From Siphonodentalium dalli (taxonomy: Eukaryota > Mollusca > Scaphopoda > Gadilida > Siphonodentaliidae), in NCBI GenBank assembly GCA_032622095.1, contig CP136063.1, forward strand, positions 208,803,934 to 208,867,933: a stretch of 64,000 bases of DNA, in the 5' to 3' direction. Positions 34,657 to 44,731 of this stretch are shown here, piece after piece. A program made the translations under genes and the position numbers. Under the pieces are notes generated by a model. It was not told the DNA's origin and did no database searches. It was given only the letters and a program-made list of their open reading frames with translations. Within the stretch, counting starts at the first letter, position 1; each line of letters starts with the position of its first letter.

Positions 34657-35590
34657 TTTTCCTGGCTCTTTAAGTGTTGTTTAAATATTTTCAAATAAAT
34701 TTCACGCACCAGTCGGAAAAACATGTTCTATTATAATTAAGTGTGTTGAGTTATTCATTCAATAAGATGATCACAATCATGCATGGTACACAAATTTTTC
34801 GGCTAACATGCACTCGTGAGAATCACATAAAATAATATGCGTATATTAGGCCAAAAAAATAAATTGTTTTGGTACTCGGGCAATGTTTTTTTCAAATCAA
34901 TGAGGGAGGGAGGGTTTTATTTTTATTTTTTATTTTTTTTCTGCGCATAGTAAGCATGGACAAAGATACCTTCCTCTGCCTAGTAATAACCAGAAATGTA
35001 GAGGGAACTGTTATGCATATAAACTCATTTAGTCTTACATAAAAATGACATTGTACTACCAGTGTATGACTGGGATTACCTAACATTATACAATCCCCCT
35101 GACATTAACTACTGTTATTGTTGTCTAAAAACTGATACCTCTCCATTCCAATATGTGATCCTGAATTTAGTACTGTACCTTTCAATTGTATAAAGTTACA
35201 ATTAGTGTAAGTTAGTTCACAATGACTAATTGTAAGAAGAGCATGATGATCAGCTAATCATTTTCTTAATTGTAGTCATCTACTTCATGTTGTAAGCCTG
35301 CAAGTCACTTTTAACACATTACATGTTAGAGCTCAATGCACACTAATATTAATCACATATCTGCTATGGACATGGTTATAAAATAAAAAAAATAAAATAA
35401 TAAATAAAAATTCAAATTAATTTTTTCGTAAGTCTTTTTGTCATAACACCAGGCATTGCAATAAAAAGGCCTAATGCGGCCCTTTTTATTCAATGCGGCG
35501 GGGCGCCAAAAGAACCAAAAGCGTTTATTTTTTGGCCTTAAGACACGATATTTTACACACCCTGCCATGAAGGTTCAACTTCCTGTTCAA
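34657..35590. other. Block replacing the unit 1 sequence, unclassified
   Basis: Homology with unit 1 stops after GTAATATCCGG and resumes near the GTGTTCTATACCAGAT segment. The ~930 bases between are AT-rich and have no reading frame of note. They contain a GC-rich GGCGGGGCGCC patch near 35495. It may be an insertion with lost ends. Confidence 0.4.
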
Positions 35591-36109
35591 CGCAATGAAA
35601 CTACTATTGCTCGTGTTCTATACCAGATCGAAGCTAATACATAACAGTCCATGCATCGGAGGTTTGATGCTAATATATTCATTTTGAAAAAATGCAGTTT
35701 AATCGGGTTTCTCAATCGTCAAAATATACATTTATAGAAAAAAAGAACCGATAAATAGAGTTTACACTTGCCTTGTATAACCCTTTCTATTTTAAGTGGA
35801 TTCTCACACTCAGTTATAAAAGTACTATAGCTGATAAAGGCTCCCGAAATTCAGCATCGGCGGTGTCCGCGGCCCCTTTGTGCACATCGCTCACATTTTG
35901 AACCGTTTATTCTGTTTGATTTAACAACAAAAAACAGTATTTAATATAGAGGGAAAAAAATTATTTTCACCAAAAACATCCGCCAGATACCCTGAGTTTC
36001 CACACCAAATTTAGTTGAAATCGGTCCAGGAGTTTGTGAGAAAAATCGCCGACAGACATACGAACAGAAAGATAGACAGACAGATCGTACTATTTTATAT
36101 ATTTCTAGC

Positions 36110-36345
36110 TGAAACAGACTCCAATTGGGAGCCTTTATTTTTTATTTAGATTGAGCTCCATGCTCAATATTTTTATATATTTTTTTAATTAATTTTTTTA
36201 ATTAATTTGTTAAAATCAAAAAAATTAAAAACTAACTCCTTTTTAACCTCTACCGGTGTACCCCGAGTCACCACACCAAATTTGGTTGAAAACGATCGAG
36301 GGGCATGGGAGAAACATCTGAACAGACATACAGATCATACTCTAT
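36110..36345. repeat. Dispersed GCCTTTATT module, unit 2 copy
   Basis: Counterpart of 16905-17150, with the CAGAGG part of the module missing. Confidence 0.5.
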
Positions 36346-36479
36346 ATATTTCAAAATATTGAGGGACGGACTCAGTATGAGTGGTCATTGCTTGGAAATA
36401 TGCTTGCTTCGGTGAGCGTGAACAAATTGTCATCTCTTATCTAAATGTCCATGTATCGATCATAATGGCGCACTGAGAT

Positions 36480-36613
36480 GTCCCTCCACTCAAACCAAGC
36501 TTGAAAATCGGTCCCGAGTTTCACATATGTCGGGGTTCGAACCCGCGCCAAACTCGTCTTGCCCAGACTCTGGTGATCTTATCCACGACCTAACCACCTC
36601 GGTGGTTTCACAG
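36480..36613 (-). mobile_element. tRNA-derived SINE-like repeat, unit 2 copy
   Basis: Same A-box and B-box arrangement as 17280-17413, with the B-box core GGGTTCGAACCC intact. Confidence 0.5.
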
Positions 36614-36909
36614 ATAGTTTGGAATCGCATCAATCTGAACATGCATGGGTTCGAACATTGACATAATATGATCATACTCAAGCGTAATTATATATATATA
36701 TACCTTTATTTCCTCCAATTTTGGAGAGCAGTAATAACATAATTACAGGTTACATATATATATATACATACATTGTTTGACAAAAGAGAATTGACATGAA
36801 AAGCACATAAACTTTTTAACAAATGGATACAACACAAACAGAACACCTGTGCATTCTCGCAGACTAAACGTCCACATGCAGTTACAAACAACACGGGCGC
36901 ACATACAGG

Positions 36910-37008
36910 ATGGCCCTAACTTACATACTTAACTACACATATGCATACATATATACGCATATACATACATATAAACACACACACAATTACATAAATACAT
37001 ACACATAT

Positions 37009-37069
<61 letters not shown>

Positions 37070-37101
37070 CACACACACATAGATATATATATATATATAT
37101 A
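36910..37101. repeat. CA/TA microsatellite inside the LINE 3' region
   Basis: A long stretch of CATA, CACA and TATA repeats. A similar stretch lies at 37849-38000 beyond the nested Helitron-like element; originally the two were one tract. Confidence 0.85.
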
Positions 37102-37790
37102 CTAGAAGGTGACCCGACTTCGTCCGGGCTTTGACCTTGAATTGTCCATTTTGAAGGTCAAGGTCAAGTGGGGTCACGATTTGACCAGTCCAAAACACTG
37201 CCCGAACAAAAATACCCGACAAACGTGCCCGTCGAAATCCATCCGGTTTTACCCGATTTGACCTCGAATTGATTATTTTGAAGGTCAATGTCAGGTCGGG
37301 GTCACGACACGACCCGCCGAATACACTCAGTGGACAAAATTAACCCTACGTATCAAATTTCGTCGAAATCCCATCAAATTTCGCGATTTGACCTTGAATT
37401 GACCCGATTTCAAGGTCAAGGTCACGTCGCACGGGCAAATGAATATGCTTATGAGACTCCCCATACGAACGGATCCCCACATACCAAGTTTCATCAAAAT
37501 GCCGTGATATTCGGCCGTTTGACCTTGATATGACCCGATTTCAAGGTCAAGGTCACGTCGCACGGGCAAATTAATAGGCCCATGTAACTCCCCGGCCGAA
37601 AATACCACCACATACCAAGTTTCATCGAAATCCCGTGATATTCGTGCGTTTTACCTTGAAATGACCGATTTAAAGGTCAAGGTCACGTCGCACGGGTAAA
37701 TTAATAGGCCTATGTCACTCCCCGGCCGAATATACCCACACATAGCAAGTTTCATCGAAATCGGCTCGGCCGTTTTCGAGTCCATTGGAA

Positions 37791-37821
<31 letters not shown>

Positions 37822-37847
37822 CACAGATCTTCCAAAATATATAATAG

Positions 37848-37848
<1 letters not shown>
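37102..37848 (-). mobile_element. Helitron-like element nested in the LINE
   Basis: CTAG at 37102-37105, and on the minus strand a TCTATTATATATTTTGGAAG start at 37848. It sits between A and T of a TA microsatellite. The body carries TGACCTTGA and AGGTCAAGGTCA motifs (for example 37412-37424). It is the longest and best preserved member of this family in the window. Confidence 0.85.
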
Positions 37849-37879
<31 letters not shown>

Positions 37880-38155
37880 AGAAACACACCACACACGTAT
37901 GCACGCACATGCATTCACATACTTATACACATATACACATACAAATACACACATACATATATGCATACACACATATACTCACACACACACGACGGACATA
38001 CATCATTCGTTATATGCTAACCTGATCATTCAAACCGACTCTATATACGGGTCAACATAATTATATAAATATACACAATCATGTGTTCATGCGGATGTGA
38101 AATAGAGCATGTACACCAGTTACCGACGTTTTATCGGCGTCCTCATTGATAATAT

Positions 38156-41100
38156 TCATGAATTATTACTATCATCACTGCATGTCGGTAATATTTGAGA
38201 TTGCGTGGTATAAGCTTTCCACAAACAATACGTACTGCATACTACAAAGTCTGTGAATAAGTCAGCTCCATCAATTAAATCAAATAACTCCGGTGGACGT
38301 GCAGTGAGAAATACATTCAATTGTACATCTGGGCAAAGGCTGTCTAGTTTGAGAATACATTGAATATTGAACTGGTTCATTAACTCATACCATATGTCGT
38401 TGCGATATTCCGCAATGGCGGGGCAGTTTATGATGACGTGTTGAGGGAGATCATCATAAGCAACACCACAATTGTTGCAAGTTACAAACACGGACTCAGT
38501 ACAAGCCATGATACCGGCCACAGTCAGGTATGCTATTTTGTGTCCAGGGAACTTTCGACAGCATAGCCACAAATGGGAGACTGATAACTGTGGGTGTATA
38601 ACATGAAAGCGACTGAGTGATTTGTCACCGATCACCGCGCTTTTCCATCCGTGTTCTGAATATTCATATATTGCCTTGCGCACTATACTTTTCCATGACG
38701 ACTTTGTTGGGAATTCACTTTCAGAAACATAATTTGTAAAATACGACATCAACTGGTGGTTACCCAGAATATTTGCAATATCGGAAATGAAGGATTTTCC
38801 CGAAACCCCATCTATGAAGAACGAGTGCAGCCTTAATAAGAAAACTGATTTGGCTGCCTTCTCAGTTGTGAGGGCGCATAGACTTCCGAAGAAGAGAAGC
38901 TTCTTTTTTCAATAAAACTGTGAATATTGCCTATTCCCAGCAACCCTTCTACAATGTTGGTCCGTGTTTTGGAATGCAAACCTTGGATCTTTTTAAGGCA
39001 AAATCGGTGAGTTCTTTCCAGGGATAATACATCTGAAGCGGTCAAGCCACATAGCAGTTCGCATCCAAAGAGACCGCTTGGCAATATTATAGATGTATAG
39101 ATTGTCCTACTGCTGACTGGTGTTATACCTCCAGCATACATACCGATGTTGGACATAGCAAAATAGCTTGACCTAAGCTTCTGTTTTATTTCGTCAATGA
39201 ATTCACCGTTTTGATTATGCTTATGTATAGGGACACCTAAGTGTGTCTTCAGATACCTGTTTCCCACACAGAGTCCATGCCCTGTTAGTACTCGTCTTAT
39301 TGTGCTCATTTTTACTTTCATTAAAGACAATAATAACTGACTTTTGTTCATTATATCGATACCTCCATTTTCGACTGTAATTGGTGCATATAGTCAGTAG
39401 CTGCTGAAGACCTTTTTCCGAAACAGAGAGAAGTGTCATGTCATCAGCTTGTGTTGGGCATGAACAGTTTACAGAATACATATTCAGCCCTGCTCCCGAG
39501 TTTGCCAGTTCTACCAAAAGTTGGTCAACAAAGAGCATGTACAAAAGAGGTGAAATAACGCCTCCTTGTTTTGTTCCTTGCTCTATTTGAAATTGCCTGG
39601 ACTGGCAATCTCCGTATTTTACGAAACAAGAGGTACCTTTAAGCATCTGATGAAACAGTACCATGATTTGTCACCAAAGCCAAGCATGTGCAGCTTATAT
39701 AGCAAACCGTCAATCCAGACGGTGTCAAATGCCTTATGGACATCAAGGAAACATGTGAATAATCAGGCAATACGCACACGCTTGACTACCAAAATATAAC
39801 ATATCGGGGTTCACGATATGATGGCTATTGGCATACAATCGCGACCACGGGAGGCACGTGATGTTCGATTGAATATCAGAATGTAGGGTATCATATAATA
39901 CCATATCCCATAATATGTCAAATACAGCGAATTATCGAAATATGAAATAAAACGAAAAAGCGAAATAGGAAAATACATCGAAAATCGAAATAGAATAATA
40001 CAGCGAAATAGCGAAATAGAACGAAAAATCGAAATAGGAAATTACAGCGAAATAAGGCGAAATATAGAAATATGAAATTATTTTTATAAACGAAATAACG
40101 GAGATATTTGAAAAAGTGTCTTTGACGAAATAACGGACATATTTGGAGAAGTGTTTTAAAGAGCGTATCCCAAACCTCCAACAAACCCACCCAAGGGAAG
40201 AATTTGACTTATATTTCTCCAGAGTTGATCTATTGTGGTGTTGCAATTTCTCATACAAATCGCCGTCATTTCGACAACAAAATTCTTTATAGAGTTATTA
40301 CCCTTCAGATTAAATATGATATTCAATCGAAAGCACGCGTGCCTCCCGTGGTCGCGATTATATGCCAATAGCCATCATATCGTGAACCCCGATATGTTAT
40401 CTTTTGGTAGTCAAGCTTGTGCGTATTAGGTGGAATAATATACTGTTGTTGTCTAATGCAAATGCTTTAGATTCGTGTATGATAAATGAGTCCATAAGAC
40501 AGTTGACACCCTTCTGAAAACCGTGTTGCAGTTTGTGTACTTTTACCATATTGGGTACGTGAGAATTGAGTCTTGATAAGATAACTTTCTCAAGCAGTTT
40601 GTAAATGGCAGGGAGCAGGGTTATCGCGCGATAGCTGTCAAACAACTTTCGGGGTTTGTTGCCTCCTTTATATAGAGGAACTATTACCACAATCTTAGCA
40701 TGTTCTGGTATATAGGAGAATTGCATGATACCAGTCAATAGTGCAGCTAGGCATTTGATCAGTGCTGTACCACCAAGGACCAAGTTTACATTGTAGACAT
40801 TATCCCAACCCGCGGCTTTGTTTAAGTTGAGAGTTTTCAATGCAATCTCTATCTCATCTTGGTGTACGGCTTCTGTGACATATTTAGAGTTACTCCCTAT
40901 TTCACATACTCTGTCGTTGGCGAGGAAATCGACAGTGTCGTTTACGAATTGAAAGTGACTGTGATCAAAGCTATCGTGTGCCAGAGGTTTGTAAAGTGAC
41001 TCGAAGTAGTCGGCCCACCCTTAGAAATTTCTGAGGAATTTCGCAGGGTAGATCCGTTGTATTCAAACATCTTATTTGGTCTATTTTCATGGTTGCGCCG

Positions 41101-41930
41101 AGATTTCATTATTTTAAAGAACGATCCTTGATCTACTTCGGCGGCTCTGTCTAATTTAGTATTGCGTTCGCTTAGAAATTGATTGCCGCATTGTCTAAAT
41201 TCACGTCTGAAAGTGCATTTTGTAGTTTTATATTCTGCATACAATGCGTTGTCCGTTTCTCGTGGTTTACCAGCATTGATCCAATTCCGTCTGTGTATTC
41301 TCATCATATAATGTAAGTCCTTCAATCGGCAGTTCCAAAATGGCTCAAGGTAGCTTTTGAACGTTTTTTGTGGAATCGTTTCACTGGATGCTCTCTGGAT
41401 AGCGGAGATTATAGAATTATAAAGAGCGTACCGTCTACTTCATCTCGGTTGTTGATGTTGTTGTTTTGCGGTAGAAATGATTCAAGACTACGTTTATATA
41501 TAGTAGTTGAATTTGGTGAGGATTTAAATTTCTTCCAGTTATAAAATTGGGTCGAGCTACCTGTCTGCCGTTCGGAACTGCTATATTGAATATCGCATTT
41601 AAATAAACATACAATGGGCCTATGATTTGACACATCAGTAGCATCGTCATTAATTATTTCAGCATACACAAGAGTCATATTCATGTCGCTTTGCGAAGAA
41701 AAAACATAATCAATAGAAGTTCCCTCGCCACCAGAGGTAGGAATACATGTAGCTTGTCTACCAACACAAAGACGACTGTCATTGACTGGAGTAAATTGTT
41801 TTGGTTCAAGCAGTTTACGGAGTGAGTTGTCTCTGGGGCGTGATTTCGAAAGTGAGCAGTTAAAGTCGCCCATGATAATAACATGGCATAGGGGAAAATA
41901 TGTATCTATTATGTCACCAAGCGATTGCAA
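38156..41930 (-). pseudogene. LINE ORF2 remnant: endonuclease (part), reverse transcriptase, C-terminal knuckle
   Basis: Pieces in order on the minus strand. 41930-41409 has the AP-endonuclease C-terminal half with GDFNC, TSIDYVF and SNHRPI. 41325-40942 is the linker. 40840-40440 has the fingers with KAAGWDN, YRAITLLPAIYKLLE and LQHGFQKG. 39756-39664 has catalytic motif A, FLDVHKAFDTVW. 39664-39221 has motif B (QGGVISPLLYMLFVDQL) and the catalytic loop reading QADD, where Y/F-ADD is usual. 39351-38833 is the thumb. 38752-38156 has a zinc knuckle CNNCGVAYDDLPQHVIINC. Several frameshifts and a nested transposon break the frame, so it is dead. No RNase H domain is visible. Confidence 0.85.
39764..40432. 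mobile_element. Non-autonomous TIR transposon nested in the LINE reverse transcriptase
   Basis: Inverted repeats of about 100 bp form the ends: AATACGCACACGCTTGACTA on the left pairs with the right end, and pairing continues through CATATCGGGGTTCACGATAT. A 7-bp GAATAAT flanks both sides (39757-39763, 40433-40439). Removing the element rejoins the LINE frame at NNSILF-TCFLDVHKAFD. The centre (39930-40150) is a simple CGAAATA-type repeat. The CA start and 7-8-bp duplication are hAT-like, but no transposase is present. Confidence 0.85.
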
Positions 41931-41993
41931 ATATTGTAAATGAAATTACAATTCATTCGAACATTGACATAATATGATCATACTCAAGCGTAA

Positions 41994-42870
41994 CTAACGA
42001 ACCAAAGCTAAAACAATCACATAGGGGTTTCTGCATGTAGCGTTTAAAAGAATTCTTGTCAAAATCACTTTATAGATTCCCACCAAATAAGATTCACATG
42101 CATAGGGCTTATGTTTGGTGGGGTAATTATAAATAGTTATATAATAATGTTGTCGAGAGTGCATGGAACTGAAACTAACCATTATAGGCCCTATTACTTG
42201 GTGTGCTGGGGAGCTCTCCGCTAATTCAGATACTCAGGATGTTCATTTAATTCATATATAACATGTCATAATGCCGATTTAAACGATCATTGTCGACAAA
42301 CAACGTCATCGTGTAACTTTCACCATTGACCGAATTCGCGTGGAACTGAATGTATCTTCTGCTTTGTTCATTAGTATGTGTTTTCATTCTATTCAAGAAA
42401 ATAGGATATATATGGATTATCAGATGCATGTAAGTATGCAGACTTATGATAACAATCAAATCCATATTAAATATTATCTCATTTCCTTTCGCACGGTATA
42501 GTCTCTACAAAACCAAGCAGTATTGATCGACTGCTGTGCATCAGTTGGAAAATAAAGCGTTGAGATACACGTAGATCGTGTTGAGTTGTGGTGATTTTAG
42601 TTTATTTAAAAAAATATTAAAACTTGATGATTTGATCCAGTAGAGTGCCGGAGTAGACCCGTTAGAAATTCATTATGGAACTACTTTCCCTTATACATAA
42701 AAACAAATAAATATGATTTTATGACGTTTATATAAATAGAAGAATGTTGCACGTCGACTGATTTGGGTTGGCCTCTTGACAGCCGATTACGACATTAACG
42801 CTTTAAGCCGACCGATCTACTTTGCGACATTCGAGCTCCCGAAACTCAAAATAACAGCGTCGTATTAGAT
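41994..42870. other. Unit 2 flank, non-coding, with two internal deletions
   Basis: It resumes homology with unit 1 at about 17487, jumps to the equivalent of 18650 near 42147, and includes the empty Helitron site at 42262-42267. No gene seen. Confidence 0.7.
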
Positions 42871-43462
42871 AATAATTGGTGACGTCACAAAATCAGATAT
42901 AGTCTATATACGATCCAAAGCGTCCGGCTTTGGTTCGTTATAACGGATCTGTCATAATTGGAGCAGCACAATGCATGCACTGCCTCCGAAATTGTATTGT
43001 GATTGCCCGTCAAATTATGATCTTTGTTGCATTGTGGTCTTCACGGGCATGAAACTATTCACATCTATTAGAAATGGAATGGCAATGCTTCTCTTTTTGT
43101 CACTGAATGCGTGGGACACTTTATTCTACTTACAACTGTGTTTTTACCCCCTTGCTGCCACATATATGCATGCACACAAGGAACGCAACACAATGAACAT
43201 AATAATTATATCGCTTATATTACTACTAGCTGAAACAGGCTCCCTTTGGGTTTGGGTGCCTTTAGTCAGCGTCGCCCACCCCCCCCCCCCCCCCCCCACA
43301 CCCGCGTTAGCAGCCTTCGGTACATGTGTGCGCTTTGCGAACATGCCAGACATATCTTATTCTTTTATATATTGAGATAATATTTATTTTTCTACTTCAT
43401 CATATCCTCGTGGAAATAGCTTCATATGGGACGTAACTATTCACATAGTATATATTTCCAAG

Positions 43463-43702
43463 TCATTACCTGTTCCTTGATAATGTACTTCACTGTATGT
43501 GAAAGTCCCAACAAGAAAGTTCACGAGTTAAGTGACTGTGAGCGAGTTTGTTTTCCGTCGCTTACAATTATTGAATTTCTCTTGGGTAATTATAATTCGA
43601 AGTTTATTGCGATATCGGCTGACAAAAGTCACAGAAAAGCATGAAATTGCGAGTTGGGTCCTTTACCCACATTGAAGTACATTATTAAGGAACAGGTAAT
43701 AA
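43463..43702. mobile_element. MITE-like inverted repeat, unit 2 only
   Basis: ATTACCTGTTCCTTGATAAT near the left and its near-complement near the right form arms of about 33 bp. The direct repeat TATATTTCCA occurs just outside at 43451-43460 and 43713-43722 and may be a 10-bp target-site duplication, although the spacing to the arms differs on the two sides. Mutator-like or other origin cannot be settled. Confidence 0.4.
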
Positions 43703-43722
43703 CTATAAGAGATATATTTCCA

Positions 43723-43976
43723 GCGTTATGTTTTCGACTTTATCAGCTTCCATGTCAAAGCTTCAAATAAATCCCAGGTTTTGTACTGGTGGAATATAAA
43801 CTCTACGGCCGTTGGCCAGAGTAGAAATGCATGGCATGATCTACACGTATCCATGACGCCGACTTTTCGTCTACTGGGCGAAATTTTGGAGATACTACTG
43901 AATTACGAATGGAGCTAGGCAAACCTAGATATATATAAAACATTCAAAAACATATATATATTTCAAAATTATATAT
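43723..43976. other. Linker between units 2 and 3
   Basis: No homology to unit 1 except that the last ~50 bases (CTAGATATATATAAAACATT and on) recur at 7610-7665. Unit 3 begins directly after them. Confidence 0.5.
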
Positions 43977-44330
43977 TGACACTTTTAGTTGTTGCAAATC
44001 GACCATACCCTAGATGTGGACATGTATTAATGTTAGAGCAGCCACGATTAAAATATTTTAATAAACTAATATATATGTGCTCATGAATATTTATACAGAC
44101 TCATCATTTTTCTAAATCGCTTGGATTAGACAGATGCCACGAAAATGTAAACTTTATAAAAAAACTAACGGTGCATGTTCTTAACAGCACTATTTGCCCA
44201 CCAGCATCAAATCAATTTAGCAGGACCCGCCATCACCATAGCAACTTATGGTAGAACCACTTACTCGAACATGTAGCCTGTAATACGAGACCAGATCTGG
44301 AAAGAGTATATATTCCAATGCAGACCACAA

Positions 44331-44623
44331 GGCCGGATTCGTCATCTCAGGTTTAAACCTGGTCTACGTAAACCTGTAGGTTTAAACCGCCGTGAGTAAG
44401 CTAAATCCGTGGTTTAAAACCGAAACCGCCGGTCTGAGTGACGCATTCGCCATCTCAGGGTTAAACCTGGTCCAGCCAGACCGCCGAATCGAGTTGTCAA
44501 TTAACTGGCAACTGAACGAAAAAACGCCCCCCCCCCCCTTAGACCCGGTTTGGCTAGACCGCCAATGTAGGTTTAAACCAGGTTTAAACTCGGAGGTTTA
44601 AACCGGAGATGACGAATCCGGCC
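44331..44623. mobile_element. TIR element, PIF/Harbinger-like MITE, compact copy
   Basis: It starts GGCCGGATTCGTCATCTC and ends with the matching complement (GAGATGACGAATCCGGCC), with CAA on both flanks. The interior is built of GGTTTAAACC-type palindromic motifs and a poly-C tract. At 293 bp it is the most complete copy by its arms. Confidence 0.6.
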
Positions 44624-44731
44624 CAAGTGACGGATGGACCCTAAATTAATACTTGGTTAGCCGGTCTATTAGACTTGACTGTTTTCAGTGAAAACATGAT
44701 AGTTGGTATGTCACTTGAAGTATCTGATACA

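Larger units (their letters stand above)
36688..41955 (-). mobile_element. 5'-truncated LINE (Jockey/CR1-type superfamily) with 38-bp target-site duplication
   Basis: Identical 38-base flanks lie at 36650-36687 and 41956-41993, and unit 1 has the single uninterrupted copy. Read on the minus strand the element begins inside the endonuclease, runs through reverse transcriptase and a C-terminal zinc knuckle, and ends with AATAAAGG followed by a TATATA tail next to the left duplication. Truncation at the 5' end, the tail and the variable-length duplication are hallmarks of target-primed reverse transcription. Two further elements (39764-40432 and 37102-37848) inserted later. Confidence 0.9.
27630..43440. 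repeat. Duplicated unit 2
   Basis: 27630-34656 matches 9223-16236. From about 35590 onward it matches the unit 1 5' flank, with a replaced block at 34657-35590, a LINE at 36688-41955, and deletions corresponding to 17630-18650 and 19970-20575 of unit 1. Confidence 0.85.

Noticed and set aside
36910-38020. Tyr/His/Thr-rich frames around the TA/CA microsatellites
   Set aside because: Pure translations of simple repeats.
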